Below are positions 23,830 through 31,856 of a stretch of DNA of 43,402 nt, piece by piece (positions within the stretch are counted from its first letter, which is position 1; each line of letters begins with the position of its first letter). The notes below the pieces were generated by a model. That model made no database searches. It saw only the letters and a list, made by a program, of their open reading frames with translations, and had not been told where the DNA came from. This DNA is from Planctomycetota bacterium (GTDB lineage Bacteria; Planctomycetota; Brocadiia; SM23-32). The stretch covers positions 1 to 43,402 of the forward strand of contig JAGHAF010000104.1 in assembly GCA_021161675.1 (NCBI GenBank). The letters are read 5' to 3'. Made by a program: the position numbers and the translations under genes.

Positions 23830-25461
23830 ATGGCACAGCACCAATACAGCGTCATTCGCAAGGCCGGACTCGTTTCGGCCTTGACGCTGCTGAGCCGCAT
23901 ACTGGGCGTCTTTCGGGATGCGGCCTGTGCGGCATTCTTCGGGGCGGGGCTCGTCTGGGACGCCTTCAGCTTTGCGTTTCGGATCCCCAACATGTTCCGC
24001 AGGCTCTTCGGGGAAGGCGCCTTGAGCGCCGCCTTTGTGCCGGCGCTCATTGAATCCCTGGAGCGCGACCCTCAGAAGCGTTCGGAGGCGCTTGCCGCGA
24101 GAGTGACCGGCGCGCTTATCGCCGTCCTCCTGGCGCTGATCCTGCTGGGCGAACTGGTCGTGTGCTTCCTGCTCATCGTCCTGCGTCCGAGCCTTCAGTG
24201 GCATCTCGCGCTGACGCTGACCGCCCTGCTGCTCCCCTACGCCCTGCTGATATGTCTGACGGCGCTTGCCGGGGCGATGCTCGAGAGCCAGGGGCATTTC
24301 GCGGCCCCGGCGCTGGCCCCCGTGATTCTGAATCTGTTCTGGCTGGCCGCCGTCGTCGCCATCGCTCCGGCCATCTGTCCCGACCCCCGCCGGCGCGTCA
24401 TTATCGTGGCCGCCGTGATACTGATAGCCGGCCTCGCCCAGCTGTCCCTTCAGTTGCTCATGCTGCGACGCAAGGGCTTCCGCTGGCGGCCCATCTTTGA
24501 GCCGCTGCACAGTGACGTGCGCCAGGTGGCTCGCTCCATGGCGCCGGTGGCGATCGGGCTGGCCGCCTTTCAGCTTAACGTGCTGCTGGATGGCGTGATT
24601 GCGATCTCACTGGCCGGTCCGAAAGGCGCCGCGCTGCATCTGCCGGGCCTCTCGGTCGCCTATCCGATGCGGATCGGCGCGAACAGCGTTCTTTACTACG
24701 GAAGCCGGCTCATGCAGCTTCCGCTGGGGGTTGTTGGACTGGCGTTCGCCAGGGCCGTATTCCCCACGCTGAGCGCGCAGGCGGCCCGGGGGGAGTGGAA
24801 GGGCTTCTCGGAATCTGTCGTGCGCGGCCTGGCTCTGATGCTCTTTATCGGCATCCCGGCGGGAGCGGGGCTGATAGCGCTGCGACGGCCGGTGATCGAG
24901 CTTATTTTCCAGCGGGGCCAGTTCACGCCGGCCATGGCCGCCCGCACCGCCCGGGTCCTGGCCTGTTATTCCACCGCGATCTGGGCGTATTGCGCGCTCC
25001 ACGTGCTGACCAGGGCCTTTTACAGCCTGAAGAAGCCCGCCGTGCCCGCCAGGATCGCGGCGGCGGCGGTCGCGCTGAACCTGGCGCTGAACCTGTCGCT
25101 GGTCTGGTTCCTTCAGGAGAGCGGCCTGGCGATCGCCACCGCCGTGTGCGCTTCTCTGCAGGTGATAGCGCTCTGCCTGCTGCTGCACAGGGCGGCGCCG
25201 CTCAGCGGCCTGGCAAGCCTGCCAGTGACAGTGGTGAAGACCCTTGCCTCGACGGCGCTGATGGTGGCGGCGGCCCGCGGGTGCCTCTTGCTCTTCGCGG
25301 CCCAGCAGCCGGGGCTGCCCCTAAAGCTGGCGCGCGCAACGGGGCCGGCGCTCGCCGGCGCCGTCGCCTTCTTCGGGGCGGCCTGGCTTCTCAAGAGCAG
25401 AGAACTCCACATCCTGACCGGCGCCTTCATGAAGAAGAATCGTAAGACTCCACCCAAGTGA
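23830..25461 (+). CDS. murJ: lipid II flippase MurJ (MVIN family)
   Basis: A 543-residue polytopic inner-membrane protein of the MOP exporter superfamily, matching MurJ in length and in the N-terminal signature (TLLSRILGVFRDAACAAFFGAG, quoted in part as LLSRILGVFRDA) followed by FRIPNMFRRLFGEGALSAAFVP. About 14 hydrophobic segments are visible. MurJ moves the peptidoglycan precursor lipid II to the periplasmic side. The start codon lacks a strong ribosome site. The 95-nt repeat sits in its upstream gap, and no clear promoter is seen, so it may be read from the HTH-receiver gene 206 bases upstream. Confidence 0.95.
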   Translation: MAQHQYSVIRKAGLVSALTLLSRILGVFRDAACAAFFGAGLVWDAFSFAFRIPNMFRRLFGEGALSAAFVPALIESLERDPQKRSEALAARVTGALIAVLLALILLGELVVCFLLIVLRPSLQWHLALTLTALLLPYALLICLTALAGAMLESQGHFAAPALAPVILNLFWLAAVVAIAPAICPDPRRRVIIVAAVILIAGLAQLSLQLLMLRRKGFRWRPIFEPLHSDVRQVARSMAPVAIGLAAFQLNVLLDGVIAISLAGPKGAALHLPGLSVAYPMRIGANSVLYYGSRLMQLPLGVVGLAFARAVFPTLSAQAARGEWKGFSESVVRGLALMLFIGIPAGAGLIALRRPVIELIFQRGQFTPAMAARTARVLACYSTAIWAYCALHVLTRAFYSLKKPAVPARIAAAAVALNLALNLSLVWFLQESGLAIATAVCASLQVIALCLLLHRAAPLSGLASLPVTVVKTLASTALMVAAARGCLLLFAAQQPGLPLKLARATGPALAGAVAFFGAAWLLKSRELHILTGAFMKKNRKTPPK

Positions 25462-25767
25462 GGAATGCCGAAACAACGAAAATATCCAATATCGAGCGAT
25501 AGAAGAGAGTGAGGCCGGTCCGCAATTGATCGTATAGCGCGCCCCAGAGAGGGTGACACTGGATAGATGTTTGGAATGTCCCGTGGAGTCCCACTTCCGA
25601 CTTGACAGGCGCTTGCTCATAGATGTTACCAAGAATCAAGGATAAAAGAAAAGCGACTCACGGCGACAAGCTGGCGCCGTGAGTCGCTCTGCGTGTCCTC
25701 AACCTGGACCTCTATAGTCTCCGGCTGCGGCTCGAAGGACAAGGCCGCGTTGAGGCCGCCGGCCGTC
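25462..25767. other. convergent intergenic region with one terminator
   Basis: No gene seen between the convergent murJ and OmpA-type genes. It holds the strong hairpin at 25652-25688; the remainder shows nothing I can support. Confidence 0.5.
25643..25688 (-). terminator. intrinsic terminator of the OmpA-type gene
   Basis: A perfect 14-base-pair stem (25652-25665 with 25675-25688) and a nine-base loop. On the minus strand it is followed by TTTTCTTTTATCC, a T-rich tract. It lies about 80 bases after the minus-strand stop at 25768. On the plus strand there is no T tract, so it serves the minus strand. Confidence 0.85.
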
Positions 25768-26514
25768 CTACTGCTGGAAACGCTGCAGAATATCTTCTAC
25801 GCTTTCCATCTTTTCGGGGATCACCAGGATTTCCACTCGCCGGTTCTTCGCTGTCGGGGCGGTGGGCGTCTCGGGCTTCACGCGAGGTCTGTTCGGACCG
25901 AAGCCCATGATGGACATCCGCGTGGAGTTAACCCCCTTGCTCTCCAGGTATTTCATCACGCTGTGCGCGCGCATCACCGAGAGGTGGTGATTGTCCTCCC
26001 AGCGCTTGCTGCTGATGGGCACGCCGTCGGTGTGTCCATCGACGCGGATGCTCACCGCCGGCCGTTGCTCCAGGTATTGGGCGACCTTGTCAAGCGCCTT
26101 CTCGGCCTGTTGGTTGAGCGTGGCCTCGCCGAGCGGAAATAATATATCGTTCTCTACGACGATATAGTTGCCTTCCTTGCCCGGTTCAACGGAGATGCCG
26201 GACAGTCCCTGCACCAGCGTCTGCAACTCCTGGCGCTGCTGCTGGAGCCGCGCACGTTCTTGCTGGAGCTGTTCCCCCAGGTCCTTCGCCTGCTGGGCCT
26301 GCGCTAGCGCATCGTCCAGTTTGGCCTGCAAGCCCTGCCCCTCCGCGTCCAGCGCGTCGATCTTGCTGAGGAGGGCATCCCGCTCCTGCTGACATTGCAC
26401 AAGTTGATCCGTCAGGTTAGCGTTCTGGCTGCGCAGTTGTTCTGTCAGGTTCTTGCAACCGGCGAGCCCCAGAATCAAAACGGCCAGCGTGATCCCCACC
26501 ATCCGCTTCAGCAT
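25768..26514 (-). CDS. OmpA/MotB-type peptidoglycan-binding lipoprotein with coiled coil
   Basis: A 248-residue lipoprotein: signal peptide with lipobox LGLAGC (Cys at about 20), a glutamine-rich coiled coil (about 25-105), and an OmpA C-terminal domain (about 110-235). The peptidoglycan-binding signature is clear: VSIRVDGHTDGVPISS, HLSVMRAHSVMKYLESKGV, MGFGPNRPRV and NRRVEILVIP. It should be anchored in a membrane by lipid and grip diaminopimelate in the cell wall. The coiled coil resembles MotB-like or Pal-like spacers. It lies 30 bases behind the HTH/acidic/membrane protein, so they are probably co-transcribed. Confidence 0.9.
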   Translation of the reverse strand: MLKRMVGITLAVLILGLAGCKNLTEQLRSQNANLTDQLVQCQQERDALLSKIDALDAEGQGLQAKLDDALAQAQQAKDLGEQLQQERARLQQQRQELQTLVQGLSGISVEPGKEGNYIVVENDILFPLGEATLNQQAEKALDKVAQYLEQRPAVSIRVDGHTDGVPISSKRWEDNHHLSVMRAHSVMKYLESKGVNSTRMSIMGFGPNRPRVKPETPTAPTAKNRRVEILVIPEKMESVEDILQRFQQ

Positions 26515-26544
26515 TTCATGCTCCCTATACGAGAAGGCTCGGCC

Positions 26545-27720
26545 TTAGAATAGCCCCCTGACCCACCCGGTCAGGTGAGTCGAGAAGCTCACGTCGTAAG
26601 CGTTTTCCACCAGGAACAGGCTGGTGAACACCATCACAAGCAGAGTCAGCACAAGCGCCACCGGCACCCAGCCGCTAATTTCCGCCGCAACGGCGGCCAC
26701 CGGCACCGCATAGATGTCCCCGAAATCTTCTTCGACCTCTTCTTCCCCGACATCCGGTTCGAAGCCCTCCCCCAATTCGGCGGGCGTGAAGGTGGGTTCT
26801 TCCATGGTAGTGATCTGGGCGGTCTCATCCTCGCCTGCGGCCGCCTCTTCGTCTTCACCGATATCCAGGTCCATAATCTCGCTGAGGAGGTCTTCTTCGG
26901 CCACCTCTTCTTCTGACTCCAGGATATCGGTGATCATCTTCTCGTCCTCGGTGGCGGGAGGCTCGTCGAGCTTGATCAGATCGTCGGAGCTTGTCTCAAG
27001 CTCTAAGTCCTTATCCATCGCCTCGGTAAAATCGAAGAAGTCCCCTTCCTCCTCGCCCTCGGTTCCTTCATCTTCCAGAAGATGCTTCACTTCGAGGTTC
27101 AGTTCGGTTTCCTTGGACGTCTCGCCCACTTTGCTCGCGTCCGCCAGGGGTGTTTCCACATCTTCCCCTTCCAGCGTTAGCTCCGGCTCAAGCGCAGCCC
27201 CCTCTTCTTCCAGCACTTCAGTTCCCGGCTCCGGCGCCGCTGCCTCCTCCTCCTCCAGCACGTCTGTTTTCGGCTCCGCGGCAAGTTTCTCCTCTTCGGG
27301 AGCAAGCGCCTCGGAGAGGATTTCAAGTTCACCCGCCGGCGCGACCTGCGCATCCTCTTCCAACACTTCTGTTTCCGGCGCCATCTCTGCCCCCTCCTCA
27401 CCCTCCAGGACGAGGGCTTCGCTTTCCTGATCCGCCCAATCATCGCCGAGCACTTCCGTCTCGGGTTCCTCGGAAGCTTCCTTTACCCGGACTTCGGGCG
27501 GCTGCGCCGCCATATCTTCATCTTCCTCAGTAAAGACTGTGGGCCGCTTGTCCAGCGCGCCCCTGAGCGCTTCCACCTCCGAGTATCTGAATTTCGTTTC
27601 GCCGGAGATTACATACTCCACCAACCGCCCCTCTCGGATCAGGCGGTTCAGCTCAGTGCGGCTGATCTGCAATTCCCGAAGGATCTGCTCATAGGTCAGA
27701 TATTGCTCGTTGTTTGCCAT
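26545..27720 (-). CDS. HTH_17-type DNA-binding domain, long acidic repeat region and C-terminal membrane helix
   Basis: A 391-residue protein with an unusual build. Residues 1-55 are an excisionase/MerR-like HTH (YLTYEQILRELQISRTELNR, then IREGRLVEYVISGETKFRYS). Residues about 60-330 are very acidic and low-complexity, with repeated TEVLEEE-type units (TEVLGDD, TEVLEED, TDVLEEEE, TEVLEEEG). One membrane helix follows at about 345-370 (WVPVALVLTLLVMVFTSLF), then a short tail. The N-terminus is therefore probably cytoplasmic and tethered to the inner membrane. I chose the ATG at 27720 (AGGAAGG upstream). It shares an operon with the OmpA-type lipoprotein. Function unknown; DNA binding is inferred only from the HTH. 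Confidence 0.82.
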   Translation of the reverse strand: MANNEQYLTYEQILRELQISRTELNRLIREGRLVEYVISGETKFRYSEVEALRGALDKRPTVFTEEDEDMAAQPPEVRVKEASEEPETEVLGDDWADQESEALVLEGEEGAEMAPETEVLEEDAQVAPAGELEILSEALAPEEEKLAAEPKTDVLEEEEAAAPEPGTEVLEEEGAALEPELTLEGEDVETPLADASKVGETSKETELNLEVKHLLEDEGTEGEEEGDFFDFTEAMDKDLELETSSDDLIKLDEPPATEDEKMITDILESEEEVAEEDLLSEIMDLDIGEDEEAAAGEDETAQITTMEEPTFTPAELGEGFEPDVGEEEVEEDFGDIYAVPVAAVAAEISGWVPVALVLTLLVMVFTSLFLVENAYDVSFSTHLTGWVRGLF

Positions 27721-28132
27721 TTTCGCCTTCCTATATCGAATAAGGGACTCGCCTTTTCGCGCGGGATAATTCCCCACTTCTGCGGTATTATAGCACCCCG
27801 GGGACCCCTTTTCAAAACCCAATATGCCTTTCCGATCTGCAGGGGCCGCCCTGCCGTAGGCATGGCCAGACAGAATGGCGATGCTCGGCGCCGGGCGGAA
27901 TAACGCCCATTCTACGCGCAGGGACAATCTCCTTTTTTCGCCTAATTGTCTTGTCCGTCTTGAAAATCGTTACCGCTTTGTGAGCAATGTGTTAAGACAA
28001 ACACGCGCCGGCGCCCTGAATGCCCTGTTGCTTCTGACACATGGCTTGCCCCAAAATGCTCTCCGGACAAAGAAACACTGCGCCGCAGGTAATTAGCGGG
28101 CCCCAGTCGGATGAACATGGCATAAGGGCGCT
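27721..28132. other. divergent intergenic region, HTH/acidic protein and HD-GYP gene
   Basis: No gene seen. It contains the minus-strand promoter at 27787-27815 and a possible stem pairing AGAATGGCG (27872-27880) with CGCCCATTCT (27904-27913). No plus-strand promoter or c-di-GMP riboswitch is convincing. Confidence 0.45.
27787..27815 (-). promoter_or_regulatory. sigma70-type promoter for the HTH/acidic protein-OmpA operon
   Basis: On the minus strand TTGAAA (27810-27815) and a perfect TATAAT (27787-27792) are 17 bases apart. The spacer contains the palindrome CCCCGGGG. The leader to the ATG at 27720 would be about 60 bases. Confidence 0.65.
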
Positions 28133-29215
28133 ATGATGCTTCCTGACGAACAGAATACCGGGCGGGAAGCGGAACCGGTCGATTCGCTCCCTGAGGACGA
28201 TGGATCGTATTTCCCCGTCCCGCTGGCGACCATGCAGCCGGAAACCAACGCACCCGTGGACCTTTATGTGAACATGGGACCACCGATGGACTATGTCCTC
28301 TACAAGGCGGCAGGAACGCCGCTGCGCGACGAGATGCGGGAACGTTTGCTTGAACATGGCGTGGAAATACTCTACCTGCGGGGCTCCGATCGGGAAATCT
28401 ACTATAATTACGTGGAACAGCACCTGCGCGCGATACTAAGCGATGATATGCTACCGAACCATATCGCGGCCGAACTGCTCTACGAAAGCTCATCCCGGGT
28501 TATGGAGGAGGTGTTTAACAACCCGCGAACGAGCAAAAACCTACAGCGGGCGAACGACGTGGTTCAGGTGACGGTCACGTCACTGCTGAGAAATCCCGAT
28601 TCCATCTGGCGCATGACCGAGATGGCCGCACAAGACGCTTACACCTACAGCCACTGCGTGCAGGTAGGCATGTTCCTGGTGGCGGCCAGCCGCAACGTGC
28701 TGGGCATTACGGACCCGCAGATGCTGACGCGGGTCGGGCTCGGGGGGATTCTGCACGACATCGGCAAGTCCATGGTCCGGCAGGACATACTCAACAAACC
28801 GGGCAAGCTCACGACAACCGAGTTCCAGGAGGTCAAGAAACACCCTGACTTCGGAGAACACATCGTCCGGCAGCACGGCAACCTGATGCCCGCCGTCGCC
28901 CACATCGTCCTGCACCACCACGAACATTACGACGGAACGGGTTACCCGGAGGGCTTGATGGGCAAGGAGCTTGCGGAGGTCGTGCGCCTCTCGACCCTGG
29001 TGGATGTCTACAACGCCCTGACCACTGATCGTCCATACGCCGATGCGAAGCCCCCTTACGCCGCCCTGCGCACCATGGTTGAGATGGATGGGCACTTCGA
29101 CTCCCAACTCCTGCGCTCATTCATCCAGTTCCTCGGCCCCAATCCGATGCGCAGGGACATGCGCGCTCGCTGGCATAGAGCGCGCCGGGAGCGCCATATC
29201 CGAAAAGCAGGTTAG
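28133..29215 (+). CDS. HD-GYP domain protein (probable c-di-GMP phosphodiesterase)
   Basis: A 360-residue cytoplasmic protein. An N-terminal domain (about 25-115) of a type often seen before HD-GYP domains precedes the HD-GYP domain at about 150-340. The metal motifs are ILHDIGKSMV (HD pair at about 208), HPDFGEHIV, IVLHHHEHYDGTGYPEGL (with the GYP signature) and LVDVYNALTTDRPY. All key residues are present, so hydrolysis of cyclic di-GMP is likely. There are two adjacent ATG codons at 28133; the ribosome site is weak. It ends convergent to nadC. Confidence 0.9.
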   Translation: MMLPDEQNTGREAEPVDSLPEDDGSYFPVPLATMQPETNAPVDLYVNMGPPMDYVLYKAAGTPLRDEMRERLLEHGVEILYLRGSDREIYYNYVEQHLRAILSDDMLPNHIAAELLYESSSRVMEEVFNNPRTSKNLQRANDVVQVTVTSLLRNPDSIWRMTEMAAQDAYTYSHCVQVGMFLVAASRNVLGITDPQMLTRVGLGGILHDIGKSMVRQDILNKPGKLTTTEFQEVKKHPDFGEHIVRQHGNLMPAVAHIVLHHHEHYDGTGYPEGLMGKELAEVVRLSTLVDVYNALTTDRPYADAKPPYAALRTMVEMDGHFDSQLLRSFIQFLGPNPMRRDMRARWHRARRERHIRKAG

Positions 29216-29293
29216 ATCTGCCTTGCCGTTGCGACCTGCCTTCGCCGGGCACACAACCTCTCCCGCCCGCAGGAGCAAAAACCCTCGCCGGCT

Positions 29294-30163
29294 CTACTCT
29301 GCCCCGCAAGGCAGAACAGGGGCCAACTCGATCGAGATGTCCAGCGCCGGCGCGGAGTGAGTGAGCGCGCCGATGGCAATGCGCTCGACTCCGGTCCGGG
29401 CGTAGTCCACGACGTTGTCCAGGCTGATGCCGCCGCTGGCCTCCAGCGCGGGGCGCCGCTCCTCTGGCAGCGCGTCGGCCAGCGCCACCACCTGTGCCAC
29501 ATCGGAGACGCACATATTGTCCAGCAGTATGATGTCCGCCCCCGACTCCAGGGCTGCGCCAACTTGCTGAATGTCTTCGACCTCCACCTCGACGGGAAGG
29601 TCGGGGCACTTTTCGCGGGCGCTTTGGACGGCGCGGCGCACGTCGCCATCCAGCAAGACGAGGTGGTTATCCTTGATAAGGACGGCCCCCGCCAGGTTTA
29701 GCCGGTGGTTCTGAGCGCCGCCGCAGCGCACGGCGTATCTCTCCAGTTCACGCAAGCCGGGGGTTGTCTTCCGCGTGTCGTATATACGGGCCCTTGTGCC
29801 TTTTACGCGATCCACAAACTTGGCGCTCAAGGTGGCGATACCGCTGAGTCGCTGCAGGAAGTTCAGCGCCGTCCTCTCCAGCCCCAGCAGGCTGCTGGCC
29901 GGCCCGTTCAGACGGGCGAGCGCCGAGCCGGGCCGCACCTGATCGCCGTCGGCGCGGAGCAGATCGCAGACTATTTTCTCATCGCACCGCGCGGCCAACT
30001 GGCGCATCAAGGGCAGCCCGCAGATCACCCCGTTCTCGCAAGCCTTGAGCCTGGCGCTGGCCCGCGCCCCGGGCGGGATGAGCGCCCTGGTGGTGGCGTC
30101 CGCTTCGGCGCGATCTTCCGCGAGCGCCGCATCGAAGAGCGAGTTGAAGTCATTCCACCTCAT
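29294..30163 (-). CDS. nadC: nicotinate-nucleotide pyrophosphorylase (carboxylating)
   Basis: A 289-residue type II phosphoribosyltransferase that makes nicotinate mononucleotide from quinolinate and PRPP in NAD synthesis. Landmarks are ERTALNFLQRLSGIATLS, the active-site block YDTRKTTPGLRELERYAV, GGAQNHRLNLAGAVLIKDNH, VEVEVEDIQQVGAALESGAD and EASGGISLDNV. I chose the ATG at 30163 with AGGGG upstream; the open frame extends far upstream but through the lipid-kinase gene. It lies 26 bases after that gene on the same strand, so both may be one operon. nadA and nadB are not here. Confidence 0.95.
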   Translation of the reverse strand: MRWNDFNSLFDAALAEDRAEADATTRALIPPGARASARLKACENGVICGLPLMRQLAARCDEKIVCDLLRADGDQVRPGSALARLNGPASSLLGLERTALNFLQRLSGIATLSAKFVDRVKGTRARIYDTRKTTPGLRELERYAVRCGGAQNHRLNLAGAVLIKDNHLVLLDGDVRRAVQSAREKCPDLPVEVEVEDIQQVGAALESGADIILLDNMCVSDVAQVVALADALPEERRPALEASGGISLDNVVDYARTGVERIAIGALTHSAPALDISIELAPVLPCGAE

Positions 30164-30189
30164 GAGAATGTCCCCTGATTTGCTTTCTT

Positions 30190-31116
30190 TCACGGCTCTT
30201 GCACCGGAGGACATCTCTGGATGGGACAAAACGTCCGCGGCGCCCGGAGCCTTACGGCACGAGGCAGAATCTCGACCACAGCCGGCAGATGCCCGGCGGC
30301 CTCGCCGTCCAGCTCGAACGGAACTTCGCTCGCCGTCGCTTGAATCTCCACCCGCCGCCCCCGGGCGTAGGTGATCCCCCGCCAATTGTGCACCGTGCGG
30401 AACATTGTATGGGGAAAACCGCCGAACATGCGCGCAAATTCCGCCTTCACGCACATTACGTCGAGCAGACCGTCCTGGGGTGAAGCGGCCGGCGTCAGCT
30501 CGATCCGCCCGCCGTAGGAATGCGTGTTGCCCACGACCACCTGGCCCAGGCCGCTTCCAAGCGGCCGCCCGTCGAGCCGCACCTTGATCCCGTAGCCGGC
30601 GCACTCTATTGTTCCGCGCAGGATTGGAAGCGCGTAATGCATGTGGGTCATGAATCCGCGGCGCTTTTCGTGGGCAAGCTCCACGGCCCTGGCGTCCAAC
30701 CCCGCCCCGAACATGCTCACGAAGCGCCTGCCGTTGCAAATAGCCAGGTCGAAGCGTTCCTCCCGGCCCTCCAGTATCTGGCGCACAGCCTTCTGCGGGT
30801 ATGTGCTCATGCCCAGCTCGAATCCGAGGACGTTCCCAGCTCCGGCCGGAATGACGGCCAGAGTGCAAAGCTCGAGGTCGGCCCCGTTCAGAACTTCGTT
30901 GAAAGTGCCGTCGCCGCCGAAAGAGACAATCAGGTTCGCTCCCGTGCGCAGCTCGGACGCGGCCGCGTGTCCGTCCCCGGCCTGACCGGTGCGCATCACT
31001 TCCACCCGTTTGGCCGAACGGCGCAGATTACGCACCACCCAATCCAGCCAACGGCCGGCCTTCCCCAAACCGCTTATCGGGTTGGCGACCACCAGCACTT
31101 TATCGAACTGTTTCAC
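30190..31116 (-). CDS. diacylglycerol/lipid kinase family protein (DagK, LCB5/YegS type)
   Basis: A 308-residue kinase of the DAGK catalytic family. It starts VKQFDKVLVVANPISGLGKA and has the GGDGTFNEVLNG nucleotide motif, the PAGAGNVLGFELG block and a C-terminal beta domain with GLLDVMCVKAE. It should phosphorylate a lipid such as diacylglycerol at the inner membrane; the exact lipid is not clear. I chose the GTG at 31116, with GGGGAGG five bases upstream and a good promoter at 31147-31175; an earlier ATG at 31170 falls inside that promoter. The usual GTGND motif reads GAGNV here. Confidence 0.9.
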   Translation of the reverse strand: MKQFDKVLVVANPISGLGKAGRWLDWVVRNLRRSAKRVEVMRTGQAGDGHAAASELRTGANLIVSFGGDGTFNEVLNGADLELCTLAVIPAGAGNVLGFELGMSTYPQKAVRQILEGREERFDLAICNGRRFVSMFGAGLDARAVELAHEKRRGFMTHMHYALPILRGTIECAGYGIKVRLDGRPLGSGLGQVVVGNTHSYGGRIELTPAASPQDGLLDVMCVKAEFARMFGGFPHTMFRTVHNWRGITYARGRRVEIQATASEVPFELDGEAAGHLPAVVEILPRAVRLRAPRTFCPIQRCPPVQEP

Positions 31117-31146
31117 CAGACCTCCCCAATTCAAGCTTGCGGTGAA

Positions 31147-31175
31147 ACTATAGCATATCAGTTGACTCATGGCAA
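31147..31175 (-). promoter_or_regulatory. promoter of the lipid kinase-nadC operon
   Basis: On the minus strand TTGCCA (31170-31175) and TATAGT (31147-31152) are 17 bases apart. The start point near 31140 leaves about 24 bases to the GTG start. Confidence 0.55.
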
Positions 31176-31189
31176 CACGTCGCGCACGT

Positions 31190-31218
31190 TTGACCCGGGT
31201 TTAAAAGGATGCTACGCT
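31190..31218 (+). promoter_or_regulatory. promoter of tRNA-Val
   Basis: TTGACC (31190-31195) and TACGCT (31213-31218) are 17 bases apart, with the start point near 31225, just before the tRNA 5' end at 31229. Confidence 0.45.
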
Positions 31219-31228
31219 GCGAACCGGC

Positions 31229-31305
31229 GGGCGGATAGCTCATTTGGAGAGAGCGCTTGCCTTACAAGCAAGAGGCGCCGGGTTCGACTCCCGGTCCGCC
31301 CACCA
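31229..31305 (+). tRNA. tRNA-Val (anticodon UAC)
   Basis: A complete 77-nt cloverleaf. The acceptor stem GGGCGGA pairs with TCCGCCC, the anticodon arm is CTTGC-CTTACAA-GCAAG with anticodon TAC, and the T arm GCCGG-GTTCGACT-CCGGT region is intact. The discriminator is A and CCA is encoded. It stands alone between the lipid-kinase operon and the ParA region. Confidence 0.97.
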
Positions 31306-31350
31306 GCCTCCCCCCTCCCGCTGACGACATCTGAGCGGGCAAGCTCGCCC

Positions 31351-31824
31351 TCACTGCCCGGCCGGGCCCGGCTCTTCGAGCTGGCTGAGCCTGTTCTCCA
31401 GGGACGTGATCTTTTTCTGGAGCCGTCCCATCCAGAGCCCCCCGACAAGCGCAACTATAATCAGCGCCACGCCCAGCAAGAACCCGGCGGAAACCTCGCG
31501 GCCACGCTTCACGCCTGCTATCGCCGCCAGCTCTTCCATCTCCGCCTCCTCGCCGGGGGGCGCGGACCGATACGTCGCGTAGGGATAGCGTTCATCAAGT
31601 TCGGGCATCACGATCTTTGCCCCCCCCTGCCCCGTGGACTCCTCCCCGGCGGCTTGCGACTGCTCTTCGCTTTGCGCCTCCCGCTTCAGGGACTTGACGC
31701 GGAGCCGTGGAGAACTGCTGACCTGGCGCTCCGAACGACGCGCCAGGCGCTCCGCGTCTTTTCTGGCCGAGCGATCCGCCGCTGATTGCCCGTCCGGGGC
31801 CGCTGGCTGGGGTTCTGCGCTCAT
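31351..31824 (-). CDS. small protein with disordered N-terminus, one membrane helix and short coiled coil
   Basis: A 157-residue protein I do not recognise. Residues 1-70 are polar, charged and rich in Ala, Ser, Arg and Gln, so probably disordered. A conserved-looking stretch (MPELDERYPYATYRSAPPG) precedes a membrane helix at about 113-132 (AGFLLGVALIIVALVGGLWM) and a short coiled coil at the C-terminus. A strong ribosome site (AGAGGAG) precedes the ATG at 31824. It begins 32 bases after the parA-like gene, so the two are probably translated from one message; it may be the membrane or cargo partner of that ATPase. Confidence 0.7.
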   Translation of the reverse strand: MSAEPQPAAPDGQSAADRSARKDAERLARRSERQVSSSPRLRVKSLKREAQSEEQSQAAGEESTGQGGAKIVMPELDERYPYATYRSAPPGEEAEMEELAAIAGVKRGREVSAGFLLGVALIIVALVGGLWMGRLQKKITSLENRLSQLEEPGPAGQ

Positions 31825-31856
31825 GCTTTTCTCTCCTCTTGGTTGGCGAATATCCT

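Noticed and set aside
27721..28132. c-di-GMP riboswitch before the HD-GYP gene
   Set aside because: The conserved GEMM-I sequence blocks are absent.
29294..30868. 524-codon version of nadC
   Set aside because: The upstream half runs through the lipid-kinase gene in another frame; the ATG at 30163 matches the NadC start and has a ribosome site.
31229..31305. Integration (att) site at either tRNA gene
   Set aside because: No repeat of the tRNA 3' end and no integrase in the window.
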